Shown here: positions 33,531 through 42,256 of the stretch, piece by piece
Layout of the letters: the number at the start of each line of letters is the position of its first letter
How positions within the stretch are numbered: the stretch's first letter is position 1
Source of the DNA: JAITVM01 sp031551135
GTDB taxonomy: Bacteria > Bacillota > Clostridia > Lachnospirales > JAITVM01
DNA: 64,000 nucleotides
Assembly (NCBI GenBank): GCA_031551135.1
Contig: JAVBOA010000021.1
Span: 4,216 to 68,215 of the forward strand
Direction of reading: 5' to 3'
Translations under genes and position numbers: made by a program
The notes under the pieces: generated by a model
Seen by the model: only the letters and a program-made list of their open reading frames with translations
What the model was told of the DNA's origin: nothing
Database searches by the model: none

Positions 33531-35658
33531 CCTTTGCGTAATTAATTTTTTTGACGCTGTGGCTGACATAGGATTCTTTTCTGACAATCAGCCAAATCAT
33601 CAAACCAAGGACGATTAGCGAAACAAATGTCCAGATTGTAATAGGGCCGGATAAAAATATTACATTGCCTAAATTATAAGTAATCAATGAAAAAGTATAC
33701 GCCAATAATGTTTGGTATCCCACTGCTATAAAGGTCCATTTCCAAGAACCCATTTCACGCTTGATTGTTGCAATTGCTGCCACACAAGGCGCACAAAGAA
33801 GATTGAATACCATAAACGAAAGTGCGCTTATAACGGTAAAATCAGAGGACAACATTGTTAAAAGCGAAGCATTGTCTTCAGCCACTTCTCCTATACCGTA
33901 TAATACGCCGAACAATCCGACAACGTTCTCTTTTGCCAAAAGTCCGGATAAAGTAGCAACTGTCGCTTGCCAGCTTCCAAAACCGAGCGGGGCAAAAATC
34001 GGAGCGATTGCAGTACCAATAAGAGCAAGCATTGAATCAGCAGTTTCAACCATTTGCAATTTAAAATTGAAAGTCGATAGAAACCATATAAAACCGCAAG
34101 CCACGAAAATAACCGTTCCGGCTTTTATAATAAATGATTTAGACCTATCCCATGTATGCAATAAAACGTTTTTAACCGAAGGAACGTGATATTGCGGAAG
34201 TTCCATAACAAAAGGAGAAGGGTCGCCCTCAAAAAGTTTAGTTTTTTTCAAAATCAAACCTGAGACTACTACGGCGAATATTCCCAGAAAGTACATGCAA
34301 GGCGCAACTAAAGTTGAACCGCCGAACATAGCTCCGGCAAAAAGTGCGATAATTGGAATCTTAGCACCGCAAGGAATAAAAGTCGTAATCATAATTGTCA
34401 TGCGTCGGTCTTTTTGGCTTTCGATAGTTCGAGAGGCCATAATTCCCGGAACTCCGCAGCCGGAAGAAATTAAAAGTGGTATAAAGGATTTTCCGGAAAG
34501 CCCGAATTTTCTGAATATCCTGTCCATAATAAAAGCGATTCGAGACATATATCCGCAGTCTTCCAAAATAGACAAAAGTAAGAATAAAATCATCATTTGC
34601 GGCACAAAGCCGAGTACTGCGCCAACGCCGCCGATAATACCATCAATAATGAGACTGTGCAAAACTTCGGAAACGCCGATAGATTCAAAGAAAGCAGACA
34701 AATTTCCGGCGATGATTACTCCGAATAGGGTATCGTTAGCCCAGTCCGTCAAAATCGTTCCCAAAGACGAAACAGAAATATAATAAACAAACCACATGAC
34801 TAAGGCGAAAATCGGAAGCGCCAAAAATCTGTTTGTAACAATCGAGTCGATTTTCTCCGAAACATTTTTAGATTTAGATTTAACTACAGATTGCTTTACA
34901 ATTTTTTCTATGTATTCATAGCGTTCAAATGTTATAAGTGATTCTGAGGTATCATCCATTTCGGACTCAACTTTTAAAATTATTTTTTCTATTTTGTCGG
35001 AAATATCGGCGGGTATTTTTGTCGTTTCCAAAACTCTTGGGTCACGTTCAAAAATTTTAACGGCATACCAATACAAAAGCTTTTCCGGAACAATAGATTT
35101 AATTAAAATTTCGATTTCTTTAATTGCATCTGAAATGCTTTGAGAAAATATTTTCGGAATAGGTTTATTTGGTTTATCAATACTTTTTGCAGCTTTATCG
35201 ATTACCTCTTTGAGTCCTTCTTCACGTAGGGCAGAGGTTCCGAGAACATCAAGCCCGATTAATGATTCAAGTTTTTTAATATCGATTTTATCGCCGTTTT
35301 TATTTACCAAATCATACATATTCAAGGCAATAACCATCGGTACGCCCATTTCCATAAGCTGAGTAGTCAAATAAAGATTTCGCTCAATATTTGTTGCGTC
35401 AACAATATTTACAATGGCGTTCGGCGGGTCGTTCAATAAATAATCACGCGCCACGACTTCTTCCAAAGTATATGGCGAAAGCGAATAAATTCCGGGTAAA
35501 TCCACAATTATTGTATCTTTTTTAGATTTAAGCTTGCCTTCTTTTTTTTCTACGGTAACCCCCGGCCAGTTACCAACATATTGCAAACTGCCGGTCAGAC
35601 TGTTAAACATAGTAGTTTTTCCACTGTTTGGGTTTCCGGCCAAAGCAATTTTTATCAT
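33523..35658 (-). CDS. feoB: Ferrous iron transporter FeoB
   Basis: A 711-aa membrane GTPase for Fe(II) uptake. The N-terminal G domain has G1 GNPNSGKTTMFN, G2 VGNWPGVTVEKKEG, G3 VDLPGIYSL and G4 NMYD. The guanine-dissociation-inhibitor region follows (about 170-280). The Gate segments are SSGCGVPGIMASRTIE and LCAPCVAAIATIKREMGSWKW, with conserved Cys in each. GAGGAGG lies 7 bp before ATG 35658. The preceding gene is feoA (40 bp upstream) and a Cys-rich partner follows. Confidence 0.97.
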   Translation of the reverse strand: MIKIALAGNPNSGKTTMFNSLTGSLQYVGNWPGVTVEKKEGKLKSKKDTIIVDLPGIYSLSPYTLEEVVARDYLLNDPPNAIVNIVDATNIERNLYLTTQLMEMGVPMVIALNMYDLVNKNGDKIDIKKLESLIGLDVLGTSALREEGLKEVIDKAAKSIDKPNKPIPKIFSQSISDAIKEIEILIKSIVPEKLLYWYAVKIFERDPRVLETTKIPADISDKIEKIILKVESEMDDTSESLITFERYEYIEKIVKQSVVKSKSKNVSEKIDSIVTNRFLALPIFALVMWFVYYISVSSLGTILTDWANDTLFGVIIAGNLSAFFESIGVSEVLHSLIIDGIIGGVGAVLGFVPQMMILFLLLSILEDCGYMSRIAFIMDRIFRKFGLSGKSFIPLLISSGCGVPGIMASRTIESQKDRRMTIMITTFIPCGAKIPIIALFAGAMFGGSTLVAPCMYFLGIFAVVVSGLILKKTKLFEGDPSPFVMELPQYHVPSVKNVLLHTWDRSKSFIIKAGTVIFVACGFIWFLSTFNFKLQMVETADSMLALIGTAIAPIFAPLGFGSWQATVATLSGLLAKENVVGLFGVLYGIGEVAEDNASLLTMLSSDFTVISALSFMVFNLLCAPCVAAIATIKREMGSWKWTFIAVGYQTLLAYTFSLITYNLGNVIFLSGPITIWTFVSLIVLGLMIWLIVRKESYVSHSVKKINYAKGV

Positions 35659-35697
35659 CAATAATCCTCCTCAATATTAGTTAAAGCTAACAAAACT

Positions 35698-35922
35698 CTA
35701 TACTATTTCGATTAACTCAGCGTCGTCTCTTCTTATTGTTAATTCGTAACCACGAACGGTTACTTCTATCGGATCGCCGAGCGGCGCAACTTTTTTTATT
35801 TGTATAGTAACGCCTTTTGTAATGCCCATATCCATAATTCGGCGTTTTAAAGGGCCGTCACCGTTTAATTTTTTAACAACAACAGTTTCTCCGACTTTTG
35901 AAGTCTTTAGGGTATTAGTCAT
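35698..35922 (-). CDS. feoA: FeoA-type SH3-like protein
   Basis: A 74-aa cytoplasmic protein with the FeoA beta-barrel: VGETVVVKKLNGDGPLKRRI, MDMGITKGVTIQIKKVAPLG, DPIEVTVRGYELTIRRDDA. FeoA is needed for FeoB activity, probably as a regulator of its GTPase. ATG 35922 is chosen because GAAGGTGG lies upstream at proper spacing. It is the first gene of the feo operon, under a TTGACA/TAAACT promoter on the minus strand. Confidence 0.95.
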   Translation of the reverse strand: MTNTLKTSKVGETVVVKKLNGDGPLKRRIMDMGITKGVTIQIKKVAPLGDPIEVTVRGYELTIRRDDAELIEIV

Positions 35923-35956
35923 AATTACCACCTTCTATTTAGAATATCTTGATTAA

Positions 35957-35985
35957 AGTTTACCACAACTAACATTGGCTGTCAA
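35957..35985 (-). promoter_or_regulatory. Promoter of feoAB
   Basis: Minus-strand TTGACA (35985-35980), a 17-bp spacer and TAAACT (35962-35957). I do not see a convincing Fur box on top of it. Confidence 0.6.
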
Positions 35986-36037
35986 TATATTATAAAAGTA
36001 GAAGTTCACAATATTATTTTTTAGAAATAAAATACTC

Positions 36038-36066
36038 TTGACAAAGATTTTTTTTTAATGTAAACT
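36038..36066 (+). promoter_or_regulatory. Promoter of the T-box leader
   Basis: TTGACA (36038-36043), a 17-bp spacer and TAAACT (36061-36066). Transcription would start near 36073. Confidence 0.55.
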
Positions 36067-36072
36067 CTCTAA

Positions 36073-36413
36073 AAGCGAATTAATTTTGTGAGTATATTTA
36101 CAAAATTTGCTACAAAGGCTACGATGGGAAAAAGTAAAAATTGTTTGATTTAAACGAATTTCTTTACAAAAGAATTTCGTTGTCAGAGAGTTGCCGTTTG
36201 GTGAAAGGCAATAAATCGACCGTTTTGAAAATACATCCCTGAGCCGTGCACCGAACGGAGATTTCTAGTAGGCTGCAACGTTTTGCGTACGTTACAATGC
36301 AATCGGTATAGATTAGTACCGAGTGAGGTATTTGTTGCGAGACAAATACAAAATTAAGGTGGTACCGCGATTATTATCGCCCTTAAAATAAAAATATTTT
36401 GGGGGCGTTTTTT
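36073..36413 (+). promoter_or_regulatory. T-box leader (tRNA-sensing), probably tyrosine-specific
   Basis: The conserved T-box AAGGTGGTACCGCG is at 36356-36369. It is followed by a terminator hairpin (CGCCC...GGGCG, then six T, 36377-36413). Upstream are AGAGAG at 36185 with the stem TTGCC...GGCAA containing TTTGGTGAAA. In stem I, AGTA (36091-36094) faces the segment TTTACA, and TAC at 36165-36167 followed by A is the best specifier, i.e. tyrosine. Uncharged tRNA would cause antitermination into the following gene. The T-box is certain. The specifier is less so, since other registers (TTA, ACA) are not excluded. Confidence 0.9.
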
Positions 36414-36442
36414 AATGCCCCAAAGAATGGAGCATGATATAT

Positions 36443-37882
36443 ATGATAAAATTATTTAGCGGGCAAGAATTGCCCCTCGAAATGCACAAAGTAAGAATTG
36501 TTCAAAAACTAAATCTGCCTAATATAGATGAACGTCAGAAAGCGATTACCGACGCAGGAAATAATACTTTTTTGCTGAAAAACAAAGATGTTTTTTTGGA
36601 TATGCTGACCGACAGCGGCTCGAATGCAATGAGCGACCGCCAGCAATCCGCTATGTTTATTGCAGATGACAGCTATGCTGGAAGCGAAACTTTTTACAGA
36701 TTGGAAAATGCATTGCAGAAATTTTTCGGAATGAAATATTTTCTGCCTACTCACCAAGGTCGGGCTTGCGAAAATATTATTTCGGAAACTTTTGTAAAAG
36801 ACGGCGATTTTGTTCCGATGAACTACCATTTTACAACAACAAGAGCGCATATAGCAAAACGCGGCGGCACGGTTTTGGAGCTTTTCAAAGATTCGTCACT
36901 CGAAATTAAATCGGATGATTTATTTAAAGGTAATATGGATTTAGATAAATTAGAAAAATTGGCTGCCGAAAAAGCCGATAAAATCGCATTTGTTCGCATG
37001 GAAGCCGGAACGAACTTAATCGGCGGACAGCCGTTTTCTCTCCAAAATTTGAAAGATGTTAAAAAAATATGTGAAAAATATAATTTGATGCTTGTTCTGG
37101 ATGCTTCTTTGCTTGCCGATAATCTGTATTTTATAAAGACCCGTGAAGAAGCTTGCAAAAATATGGAACTAAATGAAATTGTTTTAAAAATGGCAGAATT
37201 ATGCGACATAATTTATTTTTCCGCCCGTAAACTCGGCTGTGCACGCGGCGGTGGAATCTGCTCTAATAATGAAGATTTAATCGAGCGTATGAAAGAATTT
37301 ATTCCGCTTTTTGAAGGATTTTTGACATACGGCGGAATGTCAGTGCGTGAAATGGAAGCTATAGCAGTGGGACTTGAGGAAACTTTGGATTTTGATATGA
37401 TTTCTCAAGGACCGATGTTTATTAAATATATGGCTGATAGGCTTATTGAGCGCAATATTCCGGTAATAACACCGGCCGGCGGCTTGGGCTGTCATTTGGA
37501 TGCAATGTCGTTTTGTTCTCATATTCCTCAAAATGAATACCCTGCCGGAGCTTTGGCGGCGGCTCTGTATATCACAGGCGGAATCAGAGGAATGGAGCGC
37601 GGAACATTATCCGAAGAGCGTGATGAAAACGGAATAGAAACTTTGTCGAGCATGGAGCTTCTGAGGCTTGCTTTACCGCGCAGAGTATTTACACTTTCGC
37701 AAGTTATGTTTGCGGTAGACAGAATTGATTGGCTTTTCCAAAACCGTGAATTAATCGGTGGCTTAAAATTCACCAAAGAACCGAAAATCCTGCGTTTCTT
37801 TTTTGGAATGTTAGAGCCGACAAGCGATTGGCAATCTAAACTGGTAAATAAATTTAAAGCTGATTTCGGAGATTCTCTATAA
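36443..37882 (+). CDS. Tyrosine phenol-lyase / tryptophanase family enzyme (TPL-like, divergent)
   Basis: A 479-aa PLP enzyme. ATG 36443 has GGAG 10 bp upstream. Family blocks are TFLLKNKDVFLDMLTDSG, DSYAGSETFYRLE, THQGRACE, NYHFTTTRAH and PRRVFTL. Lys263 in SARKLG aligns with the PLP-binding Lys257 of Citrobacter TPL. The Arg in GMERG (Arg386) aligns with TPL Arg381, which is Val/Ile in tryptophanase, and Thr131-133 match the phenol-binding Thr, so the pocket is TPL-like. However, the Arg that contacts PLP in DATR is Leu here (DASL). TPL splits tyrosine into phenol, pyruvate and ammonia and can run backwards. A T-box leader controls it. Confidence 0.8.
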   Translation: MIKLFSGQELPLEMHKVRIVQKLNLPNIDERQKAITDAGNNTFLLKNKDVFLDMLTDSGSNAMSDRQQSAMFIADDSYAGSETFYRLENALQKFFGMKYFLPTHQGRACENIISETFVKDGDFVPMNYHFTTTRAHIAKRGGTVLELFKDSSLEIKSDDLFKGNMDLDKLEKLAAEKADKIAFVRMEAGTNLIGGQPFSLQNLKDVKKICEKYNLMLVLDASLLADNLYFIKTREEACKNMELNEIVLKMAELCDIIYFSARKLGCARGGGICSNNEDLIERMKEFIPLFEGFLTYGGMSVREMEAIAVGLEETLDFDMISQGPMFIKYMADRLIERNIPVITPAGGLGCHLDAMSFCSHIPQNEYPAGALAAALYITGGIRGMERGTLSEERDENGIETLSSMELLRLALPRRVFTLSQVMFAVDRIDWLFQNRELIGGLKFTKEPKILRFFFGMLEPTSDWQSKLVNKFKADFGDSL

Positions 37883-37939
37883 GAACTTTGGCTTTTATTG
37901 AAATTTTCTGTTTGTTCCTATAATAAAGATAATAAAAAG

Positions 37940-37976
37940 TGAGCCTGTTCATTACAGGCTCAAACTGCTTTTTTCC
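37940..37976 (+). terminator. Terminator after the TPL-like gene
   Basis: TGAGCCTGT (37940-37948) pairs with ACAGGCTCA (37954-37962). A T-run starts about 7 bases later. Confidence 0.65.
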
Positions 37977-38089
37977 CCATAACTGCCTGCATATTTTGTT
38001 CTGCTTATCATTTTAACCGACCCATTTTTATATTTCGTTATATTACATTTTTAGGAGTAAATAAAAATCATAGCAGACCCATAAAAATA

Positions 38090-38482
38090 TCAACCAATAT
38101 TTTTAAACATCTCTCTAAAAATCCCATCTGCATTTTCGTAGCACTTTTTTTGAAACGCAAAAAAAGCATTAAGAAACTTTTCGCCGTCCGGAGTCAGATA
38201 AGAACCGCCGCCGTTAGTGCCGCCGACTTTTCTTTCGAGAAAACGCATTCCTGAATATTCTTCCGCTTCTTTCACAATTTTAGTTGCCTTACTATATGCC
38301 ATATTCATTTTTTCTGCCGCAAGTTTCAAGGATTTTGTTTCATTTGTGATTTGCAGCAGCTGTGCGACACCGTTTCCGAAAAAAATAGATGAGCCGTTAT
38401 CAAGAGTAATGTGCAAAGAATATCCCAGTGAGCTGTCTGCTTTTTTTGTTTTATCGTTATTAATAAAAATCATTTTCTTCAT
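38090..38482 (-). CDS. ModE-like winged-helix regulator lacking the molybdate-binding domain
   Basis: A 130-aa protein. ATG 38482 follows GGGAG at good distance. The fold is the ModE N-terminal winged helix: GNGVAQLLQITNETKSLKLAAEKMNMAYSKATKIVKEAE is covered by the LysR-like HTH, then RKVGGTNGGGSYLTPDGEKFL, the diagnostic ModE wing. The C-terminal MOP/TOBE domain that binds molybdate in full-length ModE is absent. It faces the LysR gene across a 331-bp gap and lies near the molybdenum hydroxylase operon, which suggests control of molybdenum-dependent genes by some other signal. Confidence 0.8.
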   Translation of the reverse strand: MKKMIFINNDKTKKADSSLGYSLHITLDNGSSIFFGNGVAQLLQITNETKSLKLAAEKMNMAYSKATKIVKEAEEYSGMRFLERKVGGTNGGGSYLTPDGEKFLNAFFAFQKKCYENADGIFREMFKNIG

Positions 38483-38684
38483 ATCATTCTTCTCCCATCC
38501 CTCAAAAACTATAAAATATAACAAAACTTTGGCAATATTTTCAGAAGTTATTATAAGTATTTGTGTTATTATTTTAACAATTATTATTATACACCTAAAT
38601 CTGATAAAAATAAAAGTAATAATATCTATAACTATATTGACAAAATATAGAATTCATTTATACTTTTTTATAGTGAACAATCTA

Positions 38685-38798
38685 ATACTATTTTCATTTT
38701 GATAAGTAGAAAAAAATTTTTCACAGCGGAGCGTTTCGCGCAATGTTTCTAGCGCGAAATGAAATATTTTTTTCTATCCTTTATATTGAAAATAGTAT
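38685..38798 (+). repeat. Palindromic interspersed repeat, complete copy
   Basis: 114 bp with a CGCGC-GCGCG inner stem. It ends 15 bp before the LysR start codon, so the ribosome site AGAGGTGG immediately follows it and the element would be in the leader or cover the promoter. Confidence 0.9.
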
Positions 38799-38813
38799 AA
38801 AAGAGGTGGAAAT

Positions 38814-39734
38814 ATGAACATCAGGCAAATGGAAATTTTTGTGAATGTTGTTAAATACAAAAACTTCTCAAACGCCGCAAAAAAAATGTATTTATCACAG
38901 CCTGCTATAAGCTCCAGCATAGATTTGCTGGAGAAAGAATTGGGCAAAAAATTGCTTATACAGCAAGGAAGAACAATGAAATTAACTACCTCCGGAGAAG
39001 TTTTTTATGACGGAGCACTGTCAATTTTGGGACTAACAGAGCAAACAGTACAAAAAGTAAAAGACTGCACATCGCTGAGCGGCACAATTAGGATTGCTTC
39101 AAGCTATATTCCGGGTGCATTTTACATTCCTGAAATAATTGGGAAATTCAGAGGACTGTACCCGAACGTAATTTTCGATTTTTCTATAATTTCGAGCAAG
39201 GACGTTGTAAAAGAGGTTTTGAATTCGCAGTTCGACTTAGGTATAACCGGAACTTTGGTCAATAATAAGCAAGTAAATCAGTACTGTGTGCTTAGAGACA
39301 AAATATGTATCGCCGCTCCGCCGATTAAGCCGTTTTTGGATCTTCCAAAAGTGCTGAACGCCGAACATTTGAGATCGATTCCGCTTGTTGTAAATGCTTT
39401 GAATACTCCGACTCAGACTTTGGCGGAAATGATTTTTTTAGAAAAGGGCATTGATTTGTCTGAGCTGAACGTTGTTTGTGAAACTAACGACAGCAAAGTT
39501 GCCGCCGAGGCTGTTTTATTTAATACCGGCGCGACAGTGGCCTCATCATTTTTTATAGAACGCTACCCATCGCTTTTGCTTTTTGAGATAGAGGGCATCG
39601 ACATATGCAGAAATTTTTACGCAACATATCCTAACAACAATGTCTTAACTCCTCGTCTTTTGGAATTTTTAAACCATTTGCCGCCGATAGAACCTAAATC
39701 CAGCAACATTATGGGCGAATTAAAGATGATTTAG
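38814..39734 (+). CDS. LysR-family transcriptional regulator
   Basis: A 306-aa regulator. The N-terminal HTH is standard (MNIRQMEIFVNVVKYKNFSN, AAKKMYLSQPAISSSIDLLE), followed by a periplasmic-binding-like sensor (SGTIRIASSYIPGAFYIPEII, FDFSIISSKDVVKEVLNSQ, FDLGITGTLVNNK). It precedes the carboxylic-acid/molybdenum operon and is a likely activator of it. The effector is unknown. AGAGGTGG precedes the ATG, and the whole leader is a palindromic repeat. A small stem-loop with T-run follows the stop codon (39733-39770). Confidence 0.9.
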   Translation: MNIRQMEIFVNVVKYKNFSNAAKKMYLSQPAISSSIDLLEKELGKKLLIQQGRTMKLTTSGEVFYDGALSILGLTEQTVQKVKDCTSLSGTIRIASSYIPGAFYIPEIIGKFRGLYPNVIFDFSIISSKDVVKEVLNSQFDLGITGTLVNNKQVNQYCVLRDKICIAAPPIKPFLDLPKVLNAEHLRSIPLVVNALNTPTQTLAEMIFLEKGIDLSELNVVCETNDSKVAAEAVLFNTGATVASSFFIERYPSLLLFEIEGIDICRNFYATYPNNNVLTPRLLEFLNHLPPIEPKSSNIMGELKMI

Positions 39735-39874
39735 AAGAATAGCTTGCTTCTCTTAATTTTTTTGGCTAAAAATTTTTTTTTTGACTAATTTATTTTTTAT
39801 ATAAAATAAATAAAAATCAAAACTTTTTACAGCAATATATTATGTAAATCTGATAAACTGGCAAGATAATTAAT

Positions 39875-39930
39875 ACGCATCTCCAATCCGCTCGCTAAGC
39901 GTTCGGAACGGATGTGCGTTTTATTTTTTC
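39875..39930 (+). terminator. Strong hairpin with T-run in the gap before the flavoprotein gene
   Basis: ACGCATC...CCG pairs with CGG...GATGTGCGT (39875-39919), followed by TTTATTTTTT. It is 140 bp after the LysR stop and 180 bp before the next gene, so it ends a LysR read-through transcript or a small leader RNA. The rest of the 39735-40106 gap is A/T-rich without other visible signals. Confidence 0.6.
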
Positions 39931-40106
39931 TGTTTACATAACGAAAGTATAAGTAAAATCTTTATATTGCTTCGGTTGATATAAAAAAATGCAGGTGACG
40001 TTTGTGTTGACTATAGGAGAGGTTTATGGTAATTTTGATATAAGATTGTTATTTTTCTAACAAATATTTAGAACAATCTTACAATTAGTATGAGAGGAGT
40101 GGTAAT

Positions 40107-40697
40107 ATGAAGTTCTTGGTTTTGCAGGGAAGCCCGCGTAAGCAGGGAAATACTCAGTTTTTAGTCAGCAATTTTTCTGATGAAATAAAGAAACAAGGTC
40201 ATGAAATAGAAACTATCTTCTTGTATGACAAAGAAATAAAGGGTTGTGTTGCCTGTAGGTCATGTCAAAAAGATTGGACAAAATTAGGTTGTCAATTTAA
40301 TGATGATGCAGAAGAGATATTTGAAAAAGTTTTGGACAGCGACGTAATGGTTCTTGCTACCCCTATGTACGCTTTTTTCTGCACGCCGCCTATGAAAGCC
40401 TTTATTGACAGATTGGTTTATGTTATGTGCAAATATTATGGGGATGAAAAAGGTCCTTCTCTTTGTGAGGGCAAAAAAGTTGCCATTATATCTACAGCAG
40501 GATATCGCCCTGAAAAAGGCTGCGATCTTTTTGAAGAGGCCATCAAAAGATACTGCAAGCATTGCAAACTCGATTACATAAGCATGTACGCCGAAAGAGA
40601 CTATGGCTATAAAACAGAATTTAAGGACGATACAAAAGCGGCAAACGCAAGAGCGTACGCTCTTAATCTCATAAACAACAATAAAGCAAGTATATAA
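40107..40697 (+). CDS. NADPH-dependent FMN reductase / iron-sulfur flavoprotein family
   Basis: A 196-aa flavodoxin-fold protein. It begins MKFLVLQGSPRKQGNTQFLV, the FMN-phosphate loop of the family. The stretch KGCVACRSCQKDWTKLGCQ contains the Cys cluster (Cx2Cx2C, then Cys) seen in iron-sulfur flavoproteins. ATPMYAFFCTPPMKAFIDRL is the conserved dimer/FMN contact. Extra Cys residues occur near the C-terminus (KRYCKHCKL). It may pass electrons to or from the neighbouring molybdenum enzyme; this is inference from position. GAGGAG precedes the ATG and a terminator follows. Confidence 0.88.
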   Translation: MKFLVLQGSPRKQGNTQFLVSNFSDEIKKQGHEIETIFLYDKEIKGCVACRSCQKDWTKLGCQFNDDAEEIFEKVLDSDVMVLATPMYAFFCTPPMKAFIDRLVYVMCKYYGDEKGPSLCEGKKVAIISTAGYRPEKGCDLFEEAIKRYCKHCKLDYISMYAERDYGYKTEFKDDTKAANARAYALNLINNNKASI

Positions 40698-40739
40698 AGC
40701 AAATACCTCGTTTGAGTATAACGGTATTTGCTTTTTTTA
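40697..40739 (+). terminator. Terminator after the flavoprotein gene
   Basis: AAGCAAATACC (40697-40707) pairs perfectly with GGTATTTGCTT (40723-40733), followed by a T-run. Confidence 0.85.
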
Positions 40740-40835
40740 TAACTGTCGAATAATGAAAGGAGATGGAGAATAATACAGCATTTCGGATTTTTCTAATCCG
40801 GCAAACTAATTTCACTTAGATTGAGGAGGGAATAT

Positions 40836-42239
40836 ATGGGTAAGATGTCAGCGATAAGTAAAAGATATATGTGGCTAGCAGTTACAATAGCCGTTTATTT
40901 CGTAATCGTAATTTTACCGTCTCCTAACGGGCTTACGCCTGAAGGGAAAAAAGCTATTGCTTTAATGGTCTGTGCAGTAATTTCATGGTGCACAGGATGG
41001 GTGCCTATTGCTATATCCTCATTGCTTTTCGTATTTTTACAGCATGTGGTTAACGTAGCAAAAATGGGCGAAGCTGTTCAAAACTTTGCAACACCTACTT
41101 TACTCTTTGTTATCGCTTCTTTCCTGCTTGCAATAGCACTTGCAGAGAGCGGCCTAAGCAAAAGAATTTCTCTTAAACTGACAATTATGTCAAAAGGAAG
41201 TCCTTCAAAAGCAATTTTTTTAATTTTATTTACTACCGCACTTGTATCTACTGTTATTTCCGATCCACCCGTTGCAGCTGCTTTTACACCGATTTGTCTT
41301 GAAATAATAGACAGAAATAAATTGGAAAAAGGCAAAAGCAATATGGCTAAAGTTCTTTTGATTGGTGTTACGCTTGCCGCTTTGATGGGCGGAGTTGCGA
41401 CGCCTGCCGGTTCTTCTGTTAACGTTCTTGCGCTTTCGCTTTTAAGCGAATCGTCGGGCATAACAATTTCTTTTGCTCAATGGTCAATGATAGGTATACC
41501 TTTTGTTATTTTAGCAATTCCTTGCATGATAAGACTTTTACTTTTTGCATTTCCTCCGGAAATTTCTCAATTATCCGGAATGGATCAAGTTGCCAAAGAT
41601 TATGAAGCTCTTGGCAAACTTTCTGTAAAAGAGAAAAAGTTTTTAATAATTATGGTTCTTATGATTATTTCGTGGTTTACAGAGAGTATACATAAAATAC
41701 CTCTGCCTGCATCAGCTACAATAGGCGCAGTACTTTTCTTTATTCCTGGTGTAGACCTGCTTACATGGGATAATACAAAACAAAAAATCGGTTGGGATAC
41801 AATACTTTTAATCGGTGCATCGAGTTCTTTAGGAACTGCTCTCTGGAAAACAGGCGCAGCACCTTGGCTTGCTGATTTAGTATTCTCCGGTATCAAGAAT
41901 TCTCCATCGTTTGTTGTATTGTTGGTTGTAATTTTATTTACTATCGCAATCCACTTACTTGTTCCTGTTGCACCTGCAATTGTATCAATTATGGCTCCGA
42001 CGCTTGCTGCTTTTGCGGTAGCTTCCGGAATGAGCCCTGCATTACTGATAGTTCCTATGGGCTTCTGTGCTTCTGCATCATATGTATTGCCGTTGGACCC
42101 TGTTGCGCTTATAACTTTCAATCAAGGGCATTATTCTATGGGCGAGTTCTTTAAGGCCGGAATGCTTGGCAGTCTGGTCTGGACAATATTTATGCTGCTT
42201 GCAATGCTGCTTATTGCAGGCCCTGTGGGTATCTTATAG
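40836..42239 (+). CDS. DASS (SLC13) family anion:sodium symporter
   Basis: A 467-aa carrier with about 11-13 membrane segments. ATG 40836 follows GAGGAGGG. SLC13 hallmarks are present: TPAGSSVNVLAL (second SNT-like motif), ISDPPVAAAFTPI, GWDTILLIGASSSLGTALWKTGAAPWLA and VPVAPAIVSIMAPTLAAFA. Family members import di- and tricarboxylates, sulfate or related organic anions. Here it opens an operon with a CoA ligase, a CoA transferase and a molybdenum hydroxylase, so it probably imports the carboxylate that those enzymes degrade. The exact anion cannot be read from the sequence. Confidence 0.9.
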   Translation: MGKMSAISKRYMWLAVTIAVYFVIVILPSPNGLTPEGKKAIALMVCAVISWCTGWVPIAISSLLFVFLQHVVNVAKMGEAVQNFATPTLLFVIASFLLAIALAESGLSKRISLKLTIMSKGSPSKAIFLILFTTALVSTVISDPPVAAAFTPICLEIIDRNKLEKGKSNMAKVLLIGVTLAALMGGVATPAGSSVNVLALSLLSESSGITISFAQWSMIGIPFVILAIPCMIRLLLFAFPPEISQLSGMDQVAKDYEALGKLSVKEKKFLIIMVLMIISWFTESIHKIPLPASATIGAVLFFIPGVDLLTWDNTKQKIGWDTILLIGASSSLGTALWKTGAAPWLADLVFSGIKNSPSFVVLLVVILFTIAIHLLVPVAPAIVSIMAPTLAAFAVASGMSPALLIVPMGFCASASYVLPLDPVALITFNQGHYSMGEFFKAGMLGSLVWTIFMLLAMLLIAGPVGIL

Positions 42240-42256
42240 AGAAGGAGCGAGCCGAT

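Noticed and set aside
36443..37882. Tryptophanase as the name of the PLP enzyme
   Set aside because: The Arg in GMERG matches tyrosine phenol-lyase Arg381 instead of the hydrophobic residue of tryptophanase, and the T-box specifier reads best as Tyr. The missing DATR Arg keeps the assignment open.
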